The position numbers were made by a program, and so were the translations under genes. DNA of 64,000 nt from Halalkalibacter nanhaiisediminis (GTDB lineage: Bacteria; Bacillota; Bacilli; Bacillales; Bacillaceae_D), in NCBI RefSeq assembly GCF_007830185.1, contig NZ_VLKZ01000001.1:1-64000 (forward strand). The letters are read 5' to 3'. Shown here piece after piece: positions 1 through 11,632 of this stretch. The notes beneath the pieces are model-generated. The model had not been told where the DNA came from. It did no database searches and was given only the letters and a program-made list of their open reading frames with translations. Numbering within the stretch: position 1 is the stretch's first letter; each line of letters begins with the position of its first letter.

Positions 1-11
1 GCGACTTTATT

Positions 12-115
12 ATTCTATCAAATCACCTTAACGAAGTCAACATCTTTTTTCAAGAATGTTTCTGTCGTCCGTGGCGACAAGAAATAATATAACATGCTTT
101 CTATTATCAACGCAA
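12..115 (-). promoter_or_regulatory. Tandem sigma-A promoters, probably of an rRNA operon
   Basis: Read on the minus strand there are two well-formed promoters. The upstream one has TTGCGT (110-115) and TTATAT (87-92) with a 17-base spacer. The downstream one has TTGACT (35-40) and TAGAAT (12-17), also with a 17-base spacer, followed by AATAAAGTCGC. Tandem P1/P2 promoters with an AAGTCGC start region are typical of Bacillus rrn operons, and an rRNA operon commonly follows gyrA in Bacillaceae. The rRNA itself would lie outside the window, so the identity is inferred; the promoter elements are seen. Confidence 0.6.
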
Positions 116-131
116 CCCTTTTTTAAAAAAA

Positions 132-1223
132 TTATAGAATTTCTTCAATGTGAAGAGTTGGTTCTTGTTTTAGTTGAATAATATCACCTTTAGATATTAA
201 TTTAACCATCGGTCTCGTTGGTGTTTGTTGGTCAAAGAAAATAATTTCAGCCTCTTCACCCGACGTTAATCGTACTCGGCTACCAACAGACATTTGAATA
301 AGACTTTGCATAAGTGCCTCAACCACTTTCAAATCAAACTTTCCGAATTGCTCTTTTGATATTTCCTCAAGCACTCGATAAGGAGAATGCTTTGCACGAT
401 AATAACGTTCAGATGTCATAGCATGATAAACATCAGCCACGGCAACAACTTGGCTAAACAAGTGGATTTTTTGAGCGTCTGCTCCCAGTGGATAACCACT
501 TCCATCATAACGTTCATGATGTTGAAGAACTGCAATTAGGACAGAATCAGTAACACCTGTAACACCTTTTAACATCTTATAGCTATGTATTGGATGCTTC
601 TTCACATCCTCGTATTCAGTTGCTGTTAGTGGTCCGTTCTTTTTTATGATAGTGGGCGATAATTTCGCCATACCCGCGTCTGCTAATGCACCACTGAAGC
701 CAATTTGGTACCAATCACCCTTAGAATATTGTAGCTTTTTTCCAAGATAAGCCGATAAAATGCTGACATAGACAGAATGATGGAACAAATAATCTTCTTT
801 ATTACTATAGTGATGAAGATGTAATAGATCATTTGAATCCTGAACAATTCGCTCAAATAACGGAATGAAAATCTTGCGAACAGCAAACATTTCGATTGGA
901 TTGCCAGCTTGCCATGATTGGAAAAGCTTCTTATACTGTTTAACAGCCTCAAGATACTCATAAATAAATTCTGGCGTTTTAACTTCAGCTTCATCTTTCT
1001 CATTTTGTTCTTGCTCTTCTTCTATTATTTCAAATGGCTCGAATTTTTCTCCATTCGCTAAAATAGGTTTAACATCAACAGACTTGATAAGGAATGCTTG
1101 TAAAATAGCCAAGTGCTCTTCATTAAGGATTGTATTTTCTTTAATAATTGGAAAATCAGTTAAATTTTGCACATCTTCAGCTGTAATACACCCATTTTGA
1201 AGTTGCGTTGGTTTTACTTTCAT
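132..1223 (-). CDS. HD-GYP domain protein with altered HD motif
   Basis: This 363-residue protein starts at an ATG preceded by AGAGGG on the minus strand. Residues 145-330 form an HD-GYP-type domain: HHERYDGSGYP is intact at 235-245, followed by the helix VADVYHAMTSERYYR. HD-GYP proteins usually hydrolyse cyclic dinucleotides (c-di-GMP). The canonical LHDIG metal-binding pair reads LADAGM at 180-185, so the histidine of the HD pair is missing and catalysis may be altered or lost. The N-terminal 100 residues are acidic and unassigned. The gene lies downstream of gyrA, as in related alkaliphilic bacilli. Family assignment is firm; substrate and activity are not. Confidence 0.85.
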   Translation of the reverse strand: MKVKPTQLQNGCITAEDVQNLTDFPIIKENTILNEEHLAILQAFLIKSVDVKPILANGEKFEPFEIIEEEQEQNEKDEAEVKTPEFIYEYLEAVKQYKKLFQSWQAGNPIEMFAVRKIFIPLFERIVQDSNDLLHLHHYSNKEDYLFHHSVYVSILSAYLGKKLQYSKGDWYQIGFSGALADAGMAKLSPTIIKKNGPLTATEYEDVKKHPIHSYKMLKGVTGVTDSVLIAVLQHHERYDGSGYPLGADAQKIHLFSQVVAVADVYHAMTSERYYRAKHSPYRVLEEISKEQFGKFDLKVVEALMQSLIQMSVGSRVRLTSGEEAEIIFFDQQTPTRPMVKLISKGDIIQLKQEPTLHIEEIL

Positions 1224-1403
1224 CTACCATCCCTCTTTCTCTAATCTCCATATCAGCAATCTATTATTATTCATTATACGCTAGCCATTTAAGCAAATAA
1301 AGAACCCCCATCGAAATACTCAAAGGAAAGCTTCATATTTAAAAAACGTACCGCTAAAAATTATCTCTACCTATAAACGATAGAAGAAACTTATAAAATA
1401 TGT

Positions 1404-1438
1404 AAAAAAGGAAGAGAAAGCAATTCCCTTCTCTTCCT
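1404..1438 (-). terminator. Rho-independent terminator of gyrA
   Basis: On the minus strand a 10-bp perfect stem (1409-1418 with 1429-1438) is followed by a run of T. It starts ten bases after the gyrA stop codon. Confidence 0.8.
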
Positions 1439-1447
1439 AGCATCATT

Positions 1448-3979
1448 TTATTCTTCTTGTTCTTCTTCTTCTGGATCTAATTCAGGTTCTTGATCTGCAG
1501 TCTCATTCTCATTTACATCATCAACTTCTTCGTGCTCACCATCGACATCTTCTTCGTCTTCAATATCAACTCTCGCAACAGTAGCCACTTCTTCTCCTTC
1601 GTTCACACGAATAAGAGTAACCCCTTGGGTATTACGACCTGTCGTTGATATTCCTTCGACCTGGGTCCGAATAATGACACCACTCGCTGTAATAATCATA
1701 ATATCATGCTCAGCTGACACGACTTTTAAGGAAACAAGTGGTCCATTCTTTTCCGTAATATTACATGTCTTAATCCCTTTACCACCACGATTTTGAATAC
1801 GGTATTCTTCGATTGGCGTTCGCTTACCATATCCTTTTTCTGTGACAATTAAGACATCTTGACCTTCAACAATCATGTCCATCCCAACTACACAGTCATC
1901 TTCTGAGAGTGAAATCCCTTTTACCCCCGCTGCCGTTCTACCCATTAACCGAACATCGTTTTCATGGAAGCGAATAGACATACCTTGTTTCGTACCAATT
2001 ATTAGCTCTTGGTTTCCATCCGTGAGACGAACACCATGAAGTTCATCCTCATCACGAAGAGTAATCGCAAATAATCCCCCACGACGAATGTTAGCAAACG
2101 AAGAAAGTTCTGTTCGTTTGGCCACCCCGTACTTCGTTAAGAAGAATAAATAAGCGTCATCTCTAAATTCCTCAATTGGAATGACCGTACTAATATATTC
2201 GCCAGGTTCAATTTGCAAAAGATTAATAATCGGAATACCTTTCGCTGTTCTTCCTAGATCAGGAATCTCATAGCCTTTCAATCGATAAACCTTTCCCTTA
2301 TTTGTAAAGAAAAGAATCGTGTGATGAGAATTCGTTGTAAATAGATGTTGAACAAAGTCATTATCATTCGTTCCCATCCCTTGAATTCCCTTACCACCAC
2401 GCTTTTGATTACGATAAGTAGAAATAGGTAGTCTCTTAATATAACCATGATGTGTAATCGTTATGGCAATATTTTGGCGAGGGATCAAATCCTCATCTTC
2501 AAGATGCTCCTCACTCATTGAGATTTCTGTACGACGTTGATCATTAAATTTCGCCTTAATCTCCGTTAGCTCTTCACGAATGATTTCAAGAACCTTCTCA
2601 CCATCAGCTAAAATTGCCTTTAATTCGGCAATTCTCGCCATCAACTCATTATATTCATTTTCAATCTTATCGCGCTCTAAACCTGTCAGACGTTGCAAAC
2701 GCATATCTAAAATAGCCTGTGCTTGCTCATAGCTAAGTTCAAAACGCTCCATTAAACCGTTTCGAGCTATTTCAGTCGTTTGTGAAGCACGAATTAGACT
2801 GATTACTTCATCCAAGTGATCAAGCGCGATTCGCAAACCTTCGAGAATATGAGCACGAGCCTCTGCCTTCCGAAGCTCAAAAGCCGTTCTACGACGAATC
2901 ACTTCTACTTGATGATCAAGATAATGCTCAAGACATTCTTTCAATGTTAACACCTTTGGTTGACCACCAACGAGTGCTAATAAATTAATCCCGAAGCTCG
3001 ATTGAAGGGCTGTTTGCTTATAGAGATTATTAAGAAGAACATTGGCATTCGCATCACGTCTTAACTCAATAACAATTCGCATACCCGTACGATCTGATTC
3101 ATCACGTAAATCAGTAATTCCATCGATTTTCTTATCTCTAACTAACTCAGCAATCTTCTCAATTAATCTTGCTTTGTTCACTTGGTAAGGAAGCTCATTC
3201 ACAAGAATACGTGTTTTTCCGTTGTGTTCTTCGATCGTAGTCTTCGCTCTAAGTGTAATAGAACCACGACCTGTTTGGTAAGCCTTACGAATACCAGAAC
3301 GACCAAGTATTTCTGCACCAGTTGGAAAATCAGGACCTGGAATATATTCCATTAATTCTGGAATCGATATTTCAGGGTTTTGAGATAGCGCCAGAACACC
3401 ATCAATAATTTCTCCTAATTGATGGGGAGGAATATTCGTGGCCATTCCAACCGCAATACCTGATGCCCCGTTTACAAGGAGATTCGGAAATCTTGCAGGA
3501 AGAACAATTGGCTCAGATTCAGATCCATCATAATTATCTTGATAATCAATAGTATCCTTGTTAATATCACGAACAAGCTCCATTGAAATTTTAGACATTT
3601 TCGCTTCGGTATAACGCATTGCTGCCGCTGCGTCTCCATCCACCGAACCAAAATTACCGTGTCCATCAATAAGCATATAGCGGAAACTAAAATCTTGTGC
3701 CATACGGACCATCGTTTCATAAACAGCTGAATCACCGTGCGGGTGATACTTCCCGATGACCTCTCCAACAATACGTGCGGACTTTTTATACGCTTTATCT
3801 GGCGTCATTCCTAATTCATTCATCGCATATAAAATACGACGGTGCACAGGCTTCAAGCCATCTCTCACATCAGGAAGAGCACGACTCACGATAACACTCA
3901 TCGCATAGTCCATGAATGAAGATTGCATTTCTTGACTAATATTTATTTCTTTAACTCTAGATTGATCTTGCTCAGCCAT
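1448..3979 (-). CDS. gyrA: DNA gyrase subunit A
   Basis: GyrA is the breakage-reunion subunit of DNA gyrase, which introduces negative supercoils. The 843 residues begin at ATG with GGAGG ten bases upstream. The winged-helix/tower part carries the catalytic tyrosine in [11 protein letters not shown] (about residue 123) and the quinolone-resistance region GDSAVYE, with the sensitive-type Ser and Glu. The C-terminal beta-pinwheel contains the GyrA box KRGGKGI. The last 45 residues are almost all Asp/Glu, an acidic tail longer than that of B. subtilis GyrA (821 residues). It is co-oriented with gyrB, 25 bp downstream, so the two are probably one transcript. Confidence 0.98.
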   Translation of the reverse strand: MAEQDQSRVKEINISQEMQSSFMDYAMSVIVSRALPDVRDGLKPVHRRILYAMNELGMTPDKAYKKSARIVGEVIGKYHPHGDSAVYETMVRMAQDFSFRYMLIDGHGNFGSVDGDAAAAMRYTEAKMSKISMELVRDINKDTIDYQDNYDGSESEPIVLPARFPNLLVNGASGIAVGMATNIPPHQLGEIIDGVLALSQNPEISIPELMEYIPGPDFPTGAEILGRSGIRKAYQTGRGSITLRAKTTIEEHNGKTRILVNELPYQVNKARLIEKIAELVRDKKIDGITDLRDESDRTGMRIVIELRRDANANVLLNNLYKQTALQSSFGINLLALVGGQPKVLTLKECLEHYLDHQVEVIRRRTAFELRKAEARAHILEGLRIALDHLDEVISLIRASQTTEIARNGLMERFELSYEQAQAILDMRLQRLTGLERDKIENEYNELMARIAELKAILADGEKVLEIIREELTEIKAKFNDQRRTEISMSEEHLEDEDLIPRQNIAITITHHGYIKRLPISTYRNQKRGGKGIQGMGTNDNDFVQHLFTTNSHHTILFFTNKGKVYRLKGYEIPDLGRTAKGIPIINLLQIEPGEYISTVIPIEEFRDDAYLFFLTKYGVAKRTELSSFANIRRGGLFAITLRDEDELHGVRLTDGNQELIIGTKQGMSIRFHENDVRLMGRTAAGVKGISLSEDDCVVGMDMIVEGQDVLIVTEKGYGKRTPIEEYRIQNRGGKGIKTCNITEKNGPLVSLKVVSAEHDIMIITASGVIIRTQVEGISTTGRNTQGVTLIRVNEGEEVATVARVDIEDEEDVDGEHEEVDDVNENETADQEPELDPEEEEQEE

Positions 3980-4004
3980 TAATTATAAACCTCCATCTCC
4001 AAGC

Positions 4005-5951
<1,947 letters not shown>

Positions 5952-6011
5952 TTATCTATCATGACATTCATAAAATGCTTTTTCTATGATCAGCCTTAGC
6001 TTTCATTACTC

Positions 6012-6305
6012 TTAAAGATCGATATCCTCTTCTTTGTCTAATGACTGTTCTATTAATGATCTGCCTTGAGCCCGTCGATTTAGCGTTAAGGATGAAACAG
6101 GCGAATAGTAGATTTCATCATTCGTCACGACGATGGACTTAATGTAATCTGCAGAAATAACCTTCTTAGCCTTTCTCTTCTCCTCTGCTTTTAAAAAAAG
6201 ATTGGTTACAGATGATAGCTCTTGCGCATCACGATTTAAAATCGTAATAATATCTTTTGAACGGATAATGACATCTCCACCTAAATGAATAAACAAATCG
6301 TTCAC
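6012..6305 (-). CDS. remB: Extracellular matrix regulator RemB (DUF370)
   Basis: The 97-residue protein starts with GTG and begins MNDLFIHLGGDVIIRSKDI, the pattern of the RemB/YaaB family found between recF and gyrB in bacilli. In B. subtilis RemB helps activate matrix (biofilm) genes, a paralogue-like partner of RemA. The stop of recF is 8 bp upstream, so it is probably co-transcribed with recF and gyrB. There is no extra domain. The C-terminus is acidic (SLDKEEDIDL). Identity rests on sequence pattern plus strict synteny. Confidence 0.9.
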   Translation of the reverse strand: MNDLFIHLGGDVIIRSKDIITILNRDAQELSSVTNLFLKAEEKRKAKKVISADYIKSIVVTNDEIYYSPVSSLTLNRRAQGRSLIEQSLDKEEDIDL

Positions 6306-6313
6306 CGCCTGAC

Positions 6314-7426
6314 CTATTTCTTCTTAATCGTTCCTTCTGTTACATCAAAAATAGCAGCGTGTTCAAGTGTTTTATGATCAATCCCTTCCACACTTGTCGT
6401 CGTCACAAACGTTTGAACTCGGTTTTGAATGGTATGAAGAAGATGTGATTGACGATAATCATCTAGCTCTGATAAAACATCGTCTAATAAGAGAATTGGA
6501 TATTCCCCAATCTCTGAGTAAATTAATTCGATCTCAGCTAATTTAACAGCAAGTGCAGTCGTACGTTGCTGCCCTTGCGATCCATACGTTTGTACATCAC
6601 GCCCATTGACAATAAAACCAAGGTCATCTCTTTGCGGGCCAAACAGTGTGACTCCGCGTTGGATTTCTCTAGCACGTTTCTTCGAATAAACTTGATAGAA
6701 TTCATCCTTTATTTTCGACAAATCCATCTCTTCTAATACCTCAGCAGAAGGTAAATAGCGGATCTCAAGCTCTTCTTTCCCTCTGCTAATCTCATAATGA
6801 ATCTCTCTCGCCCATTTTTGGAGCCGTTTGACAAACGCAAATCGTCGGCTCGTCACTTCTGCAGCTAACACAATTAGTTGGTCCGTCAAAATATCAAGCA
6901 TATCAGACGAGCCCTTTCCCATTTGGAGATCTTTGAGAAGATGATTTCGTTGAATAAGCACTTTATGATAGAGCCCCAAATGATGTAAATAGACACGACT
7001 AATCTGACCGAGCTCCATATCTAAGAACCGTCTTCGAACTTGCGGACTTCCCTTAACAAGGTTCAAATCTTCAGGTGCAAACATGACAACATTTGCAGCG
7101 CCGACATATTCACTCAGCTTCTTCTGTTCTAGCCCGTTCACTTTCCCCTTCTTGCCTTTCACAGAAAGAATGAGCTCCATTTCAAGTTGACCCGAATTCT
7201 TAGTGAATTGACCTTGAATACGAGCAAACTCTTCTCCCCATCCAATAAGTTCCTTGTCTTTTGACGTACGATGAGATTTTGCCAAAGCAAGCACATAGAT
7301 CGCTTCAAGGACATTCGTCTTCCCTTGCGCATTTTCTCCAAGAAAGACATTGACATAATGGTCAAACGACAATTCCGCCGTCTTGTAATTGCGGAATTGT
7401 CGCACGTTCAGCTGTTTTAAATACAA
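6314..7426 (-). CDS. recF: DNA replication and repair protein RecF
   Basis: RecF is an SMC/ABC-type ATPase that, with RecO and RecR, loads RecA at gaps. The 370 residues start at TTG with AGGGGGA seven bases before it. Visible motifs are Walker [10 protein letters not shown] (about 30-38), the ABC signature region [16 protein letters not shown], and Walker [14 protein letters not shown]. The length matches the family. yaaA ends 12 bp upstream and remB follows 8 bp downstream, the usual Bacillus recF operon. Confidence 0.97.
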   Translation of the reverse strand: MYLKQLNVRQFRNYKTAELSFDHYVNVFLGENAQGKTNVLEAIYVLALAKSHRTSKDKELIGWGEEFARIQGQFTKNSGQLEMELILSVKGKKGKVNGLEQKKLSEYVGAANVVMFAPEDLNLVKGSPQVRRRFLDMELGQISRVYLHHLGLYHKVLIQRNHLLKDLQMGKGSSDMLDILTDQLIVLAAEVTSRRFAFVKRLQKWAREIHYEISRGKEELEIRYLPSAEVLEEMDLSKIKDEFYQVYSKKRAREIQRGVTLFGPQRDDLGFIVNGRDVQTYGSQGQQRTTALAVKLAEIELIYSEIGEYPILLLDDVLSELDDYRQSHLLHTIQNRVQTFVTTTSVEGIDHKTLEHAAIFDVTEGTIKKK

Positions 7427-7438
7427 AAGGGATTCCCC

Positions 7439-7660
7439 CTAGTTCGCCACAATTTCATATTCGGTCCCATCCGCCGTCGTCAGAACATCGCCTGCTACAA
7501 GTTTCTTTCCTCTGCGATTTTCATCTTCTCCATTTACGTAAACGGTATGTTCAGCAAGATACCATTTAGCCATGCCACCTGTATCAATGATGCCAACTTC
7601 TTTTAATACTTGCCCTAGTGTTATGTAAGCTGTCGAAATGACGATTTGTTTCAATTCCAT
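7439..7660 (-). CDS. yaaA: S4-domain RNA-binding protein YaaA
   Basis: This is a small S4-like RNA-binding protein conserved between dnaN and recF in Firmicutes. Its pattern is ITLGQVLKEVG followed by GGMAKWYLAEHTVYVNGEDENRRGKKL, the S4 fold with the conserved NRRGKKL. I chose ATG at 7660 (73 residues); an adjacent in-frame GTG at 7663 is possible, and no ideal ribosome-binding site separates them. In B. subtilis YaaA is linked to 50S ribosome assembly. That role is family knowledge, not visible here. Confidence 0.9.
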   Translation of the reverse strand: MELKQIVISTAYITLGQVLKEVGIIDTGGMAKWYLAEHTVYVNGEDENRRGKKLVAGDVLTTADGTEYEIVAN

Positions 7661-7696
7661 CACTCTTTCTTTTTAATCCCTTGCGTATCAAAGGGA

Positions 7697-7728
7697 AGAC
7701 AGCAACTCACCTGTATGATTTGCTGTCT
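7697..7728 (-). terminator. Possible hairpin terminator after dnaN
   Basis: A 9-bp perfect stem (7697-7705 with 7720-7728) lies in the 156-bp gap between dnaN and yaaA. On the minus strand it is followed by a pyrimidine-rich stretch rather than a clean T run, so it may only attenuate read-through from dnaN. Confidence 0.4.
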
Positions 7729-7816
7729 CCTCTTCTTACGTCATTTGATTATCCTACTATTCATTGTACTAAACGAGCGCTAACTAGCCAAGCCCTATTG
7801 TCACACCTCACTAAGA

Positions 7817-8959
7817 TTAATACGTACGAACCGGTGAGAAAAGGTGCAAATAGTTGTCATGATCAACTGGACGAATGACAAATGGACTCATTGCACCAGT
7901 GAAAACAATATGAATTTCTTCACTATCGATAACTTTTAAGGCATCAATGACATTTTTACCATTAAAGGAAATTCTCATGTCCTCCCCTTGCATATCAACC
8001 GTATCAATATGTTCGGTTACCTTACCGACCTCAGGGGAAATCGAGGTAACTTCAATTCGACTATCTTCTAATGTTTTTAAGTTAATAACATTGTTCTTTC
8101 CTTCTCTCGAAAGAAGCAAAGCACGTTCAAGCGTGTGTAAGAAAGGTTTTGTTTTCAACTTAAAGGACGTTTTTGATTGAGTAGGAATCATACTTTTTGT
8201 CACGGGATATTTGCCTTCAAGCAACCGTGAAAAGAATAAAAGATTTTTCATTTTGAATAATATTTGATTTTCTGTCACGACAACATCAATCAAATCATTT
8301 GTATCTTCTATAATTTTACTCAATTCATTGAGGCTTTTTCCAGGAATGACAACATTAGAAAATGATAACGATTCATCATTCCTTTCAATCGTTGCCTTTC
8401 TCATTGCTAACCTATGGCTATCTGTTGCAGTACAGATTAATTCACCATCTTCGGATTCTAAGTTTACACCTGTTAACACCGGGCGTGTTTCCTGAGTGGA
8501 CACTGCGAAAACAGTCTGACGGATCATATTTTTTAGCATGTCTTGCGGAAGACGGAACAATAAATTCTCTTCAAGCTCTGGTAAACGAGGATATTCCTCT
8601 GGATCAAGTCCATTGAGATTAAAGACAGAAGAACCAGAACGAATCGTCGTCGCGAACTGATCTTGGACTATTAATTCAATTTCTTGTCCAGGCAATTTTT
8701 TGACGATTTCGGCAAAAAAACGTGCTTGAAGAATAATACTGCCTGTTTCTTCAATCGTCACGACTTCTCTATCATCCTCTTCTTTGGGAATAAATGTTTC
8801 AATAGAAACATCAGAATCACTACCTGTTAGGGTAATACCTTCATGATCAGCAACAATTTTAATTCCTGTCAAAATAGGAACGGTTGTTCTTGAAGATACA
8901 GCTTTTGCTACATGCTGAACATCATGAACAAATCGGTCACGGTTAATTGAAAATCGCAT
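7817..8959 (-). CDS. dnaN: DNA polymerase III subunit beta (sliding clamp)
   Basis: The beta clamp encircles DNA and tethers the replicative polymerase. At 380 residues it has the family length, with three repeated clamp domains and the ending MSPFVIRPVDHDNYLHLFSPVRTY, close to the canonical C-terminus. It starts at ATG with AAGGAG upstream. The AT-rich unwinding segment of oriC lies immediately upstream, so the dnaN ribosome-binding site borders the origin. It is co-oriented with dnaA. Confidence 0.98.
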   Translation of the reverse strand: MRFSINRDRFVHDVQHVAKAVSSRTTVPILTGIKIVADHEGITLTGSDSDVSIETFIPKEEDDREVVTIEETGSIILQARFFAEIVKKLPGQEIELIVQDQFATTIRSGSSVFNLNGLDPEEYPRLPELEENLLFRLPQDMLKNMIRQTVFAVSTQETRPVLTGVNLESEDGELICTATDSHRLAMRKATIERNDESLSFSNVVIPGKSLNELSKIIEDTNDLIDVVVTENQILFKMKNLLFFSRLLEGKYPVTKSMIPTQSKTSFKLKTKPFLHTLERALLLSREGKNNVINLKTLEDSRIEVTSISPEVGKVTEHIDTVDMQGEDMRISFNGKNVIDALKVIDSEEIHIVFTGAMSPFVIRPVDHDNYLHLFSPVRTY

Positions 8960-8973
8960 TCGTCAAAACTCCT

Positions 8974-9116
8974 TAAATATTATTATTTATGTTTTAAAAA
9001 TATAGTAGTAATAGTAATAGGGCTTGTGAATTTGTGGATAACTAAGGGAAAGAGTAAAAAGAGTAGCCTATCCACATGTGGGTAACGTGTTGATAGGCTT
9101 GTTCTTGTTATGCACA
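8974..9116 (-). other. oriC: oriC, dnaA-dnaN part: DnaA boxes, DnaA-trios, DUE
   Basis: Perfect DnaA boxes (TTATNCACA) occur at 9033-9041 and 9108-9116, and one-mismatch boxes at 9068-9076 and 9077-9085 form a palindromic pair. After the 9041-9033 box comes a GGC spacer and then the plus-strand triplets TAG TAG TAA TAG TAA TAG at 9003-9020. This fits the DnaA-trio consensus. An A+T-only stretch (8974-9002) ends at the dnaN ribosome-binding site. The order box, GC patch, trios, AT tract matches the basal unwinding system known in B. subtilis incC. Confidence 0.85.
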
Positions 9117-9156
9117 ATGCACACAGGAGATATGAATAACTTTTTATAAAAAGAAT

Positions 9157-9277
9157 TAAGAAAGTGTAAAATTCGATGATGTCTAGCGCAGCCCGCAGGT
9201 GGTTGACTAAAATCCGGGCTACACATTGACAAGTTTCAGCACTTGTTGCGTTTGACCAATGCACTTGCACTTTCTTA
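9157..9277. repeat. Interspersed Bacillus-type repeat, copy 1 (dnaA-dnaN gap)
   Basis: The element begins GATGATGTCTAGC (9175) and ends near CACTTGCACTTT (9273). It shares both ends with a similar-sized element at 20794-20886. It is bounded by a 10-bp inverted repeat (TAAGAAAGTG at 9157-9166, CACTTTCTTA at 9268-9277) and has an internal AGCCCG/CGGGCT pair, so the RNA would fold into a long hairpin directly after the dnaA stop. It may act as the dnaA transcript end. Similar GTCTAGC...GCGCTTGC repeats are known to me from Bacillaceae genomes. Confidence 0.6.
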
Positions 9278-10633
9278 TTAAGAGCTCCGTAGTTGATCCA
9301 TAAGCTCTTGAATTTTTTCTTGAAATTCTTGATCATTAGCAAGCAAAGTAGAAATTTTTTCATGAGCATGGATAACGGTCGTGTGATCTCTTCCGCCAAA
9401 CTCACTACCGATTTTTGGTAGTGAAGCATCAGTCAATTCTCTTGATAAATACATCGCAATTTGTCTAGGGAATGCGACTGATTTAGTTCGCTTCTTTGCT
9501 TTAAAGTCTTCGAGCTTCACATGATAATGTGCACCTATTAGCTTCTGAATATCAGTGATGGTTAAAACTTTTGGCTTTGAATTAGGGATAATATCCTTTA
9601 ATGCTTCAGCTGCTAAATCAGCATTCATATCTTGGTTAATTAATGATGAATAAGCAACTACACGAATTAATGCCCCTTCTAACTCACGAATATTCGTATC
9701 TATTTGATTGGCAATATAGAGCATCACTTCATTTGGAATATCAAGGTTCTCAGCTTTAGCCTTCTTACGCAAAATCGCAATTCTAGTTTCCAAATCAGGT
9801 GGGGTAATATCTGTAATTAATCCCCACTCAAAACGTGAACGCAAACGATCTTCAAGCGTCGGAATTTCTTTTGGAGGACGATCACTTGAGATGACTATTT
9901 GCTTTGATTCCTCATGAAGCGCATTGAATGTATGGAAAAATTCCTCTTGGGTTTGTTCTTTCCCAGCCAAAAATTGAATATCATCAATAAGAAGTACATC
10001 AACATTTCGGTATTTATTACGAAAATGAACGGCTTTATTATCGCGTATAGCATTAATAAATTCATTCGTAAATTTTTCGGAAGACAAATAAACGACTTTG
10101 GCATTAGGGTTATGATCAATGACATAATGTCCAATTGCATGCATTAAGTGCGTCTTCCCTAATCCAACACCACCATAAATAAAAAGTGGATTATAAGCTT
10201 TAGCGGGTGCTTCGGCAACGGCTAAAGAGGCAGCATGCGCAAATCGATTTCCTGATCCAATAACAAATGTATCAAATGTGTATTTATCATTTAACATTGT
10301 TTTTGTTACTTGATTAGTTTGTCCACCTTCTTGTTCCAATCGCTTTTTTGGAAGTGGTTCTGGAATAATATCTTCTTCCATTTCATGTTGAGGTATCACA
10401 AACTTCGGCTTTAGTCGCGTACCGGTTAACTGTTCAATTGTGTCAGATGTTAACTCAGCATAATGATCTTCAAGCCAATCACGGGCAAATTCATTTGGTG
10501 CTGTAATAATGATGACATCATTTTGTATATCGTTGGCCTTAGTGGCTTTTAACCATGTCTCAAAACTAGGCTTACTTACTTTTTTCTCGATTTCAGCAAG
10601 CGCCTGGCTCCATAAATCATGAATGTTCTCCAA
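9278..10633 (-). CDS. dnaA: Chromosomal replication initiator DnaA
   Basis: DnaA binds DnaA boxes and melts oriC. The 451 residues start at TTG with AAGGAGG eight bases upstream. Domain I is at the N-terminus (MENIHDLW...[10 protein letters not shown]). The AAA+ domain has Walker [12 protein letters not shown] and Walker [11 protein letters not shown], and domain IV carries the DNA-binding signature [15 protein letters not shown]. The gene sits between the two DnaA-box clusters of a bipartite origin, like B. subtilis, and is probably autoregulated by the boxes upstream. Confidence 0.99.
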   Translation of the reverse strand: MENIHDLWSQALAEIEKKVSKPSFETWLKATKANDIQNDVIIITAPNEFARDWLEDHYAELTSDTIEQLTGTRLKPKFVIPQHEMEEDIIPEPLPKKRLEQEGGQTNQVTKTMLNDKYTFDTFVIGSGNRFAHAASLAVAEAPAKAYNPLFIYGGVGLGKTHLMHAIGHYVIDHNPNAKVVYLSSEKFTNEFINAIRDNKAVHFRNKYRNVDVLLIDDIQFLAGKEQTQEEFFHTFNALHEESKQIVISSDRPPKEIPTLEDRLRSRFEWGLITDITPPDLETRIAILRKKAKAENLDIPNEVMLYIANQIDTNIRELEGALIRVVAYSSLINQDMNADLAAEALKDIIPNSKPKVLTITDIQKLIGAHYHVKLEDFKAKKRTKSVAFPRQIAMYLSRELTDASLPKIGSEFGGRDHTTVIHAHEKISTLLANDQEFQEKIQELMDQLRSS

Positions 10634-11295
10634 AAGTTTCGCCTCCTTTTTTAAAAGATTATAAGAAAGTATACGTTTATTTGGTTGATTTACAGCGCAT
10701 TAGGCTAGGATGCAAATCTTTTTTTCTTTTCAATACCAAATAGGCATCCAAAACACGACAAAGGTCAGAACAGAGTGCTTCCACTAAATGTAGCAAGCGG
10801 AAGTAATAATAAAAAATATCATGTAAAACCTTTGTATACCCCCTCGGATGCTTACGTATAAATATACATATACACATAGGTTGTGCAGAAAATATAATAT
10901 AGTAGAAAAACGTCAAATAAGCAATTCTAAACAAGCTGTGGAGAAATAAACGCACAACAGTCTGCGGGATGTCCACAATGTTACCCACAGACTGTGGACA
11001 AAGTAATGTGTATTTTACTTGTCCACGAGTGAAAACAATTTAATCATAGCAAAAAAAGACTTGAGTCGCAACGGTTTGTTGTATTTATCCACACGACACA
11101 TTATCTTGTGTCTAGATTTTATCCACAACACAAGATATGTGAACAAGTTGTCGATAAAGCTGGGGAAGAGTCGAAAAGTGTCAAGTATTAATTATCCACA
11201 GGTGAAAAAGAATAAAAAAGGGAGATCGTTAAATGGTTGTTAAAAGATAAAGAGGGGAAAATTTAAGGGTGATAGAAACTCTTTAAAAAGGTTTC
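10634..11295. other. oriC: oriC, rpmH-dnaA part: DnaA-box cluster
   Basis: This 660-bp gap has no credible gene. Perfect DnaA boxes TTATCCACA occur on the plus strand at 11085-11093, 11119-11127 and 11192-11200. One-mismatch boxes are at 10937-10945, 10981-10989, 10993-11001 and 11138-11146, with weaker ones at 10969-10977 and 11019-11027. This corresponds to incA/incB of B. subtilis and should also control dnaA transcription leftward. The segment 10650-10930 is AT-rich with no clear box; the dnaA promoter must be there but I cannot fix it. Confidence 0.85.
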
Positions 11296-11325
11296 TTGAC
11301 AACTGCCCCTTATGTTCCTTATAAT
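11296..11325 (+). promoter_or_regulatory. Sigma-A promoter of rpmH
   Basis: Consensus TTGACA (11296-11301) and TATAAT (11320-11325) are separated by 18 bases and lie 48 bp before the rpmH start, followed by GGGAGGTG as ribosome-binding site. Both hexamers are perfect, fitting high ribosomal-protein expression. Confidence 0.85.
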
Positions 11326-11372
11326 TTACAAGAATGTCTTTCGAATAGTATATCCTCAGGGAGGTGTAATAA

Positions 11373-11510
11373 ATGGGAAAACCAACATTCCAACCGAATA
11401 ATCGTAAACGTAAAAAGAAACACGGTTTCCGTGCACGTATGAGCACTAAAAACGGCCGTCAAGTATTAGCTCGTCGTCGCCGCAAAGGAAGAAAAGTATT
11501 ATCTGCATAG
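11373..11510 (+). CDS. rpmH: 50S ribosomal protein L34
   Basis: L34 is a very basic 45-residue protein of the large subunit. The sequence contains [16 protein letters not shown] and ends [12 protein letters not shown], diagnostic for L34. It has one more residue than the usual 44 (MGKPTFQ rather than MKRTFQ). The start ATG has a GGGAGGTG site upstream. It is the first gene of the rightward origin-proximal operon and is followed by a short hairpin before rnpA. Confidence 0.98.
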   Translation: MGKPTFQPNNRKRKKKHGFRARMSTKNGRQVLARRRRKGRKVLSA

Positions 11511-11511
11511 G

Positions 11512-11535
11512 CCACTGAATGTCAGTGGTCTTTTT
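11512..11535 (+). terminator. Hairpin terminator/attenuator after rpmH
   Basis: A 7-bp stem CCACTGA/TCAGTGG with a 3-base loop starts 1 bp after the rpmH stop and is followed by TCTTTTTC. It probably reduces transcription into rnpA, which is needed at much lower level. Confidence 0.75.
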
Positions 11536-11632
11536 CTTCTATAAATGATGAAAAAGTATAAATTATAAAAGGATAGAAGAGAAAAGAGTAAAAAGAAGCA
11601 CTGGATCGTAATTGGCTTGTTAGGGAGTGTAG

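Noticed and set aside
8983-9429. Minus-strand frame overlapping the oriC boxes and the dnaA 3' end
   Set aside because: It overlaps dnaA in another frame and covers the DnaA-trios; composition is not protein-like.
10677-10988. Open frame of 103 codons on the minus strand in the rpmH-dnaA gap
   Set aside because: It lies in the oriC DnaA-box region, has no ribosome-binding site and an unnatural composition (Phe/Ile/Tyr-rich).
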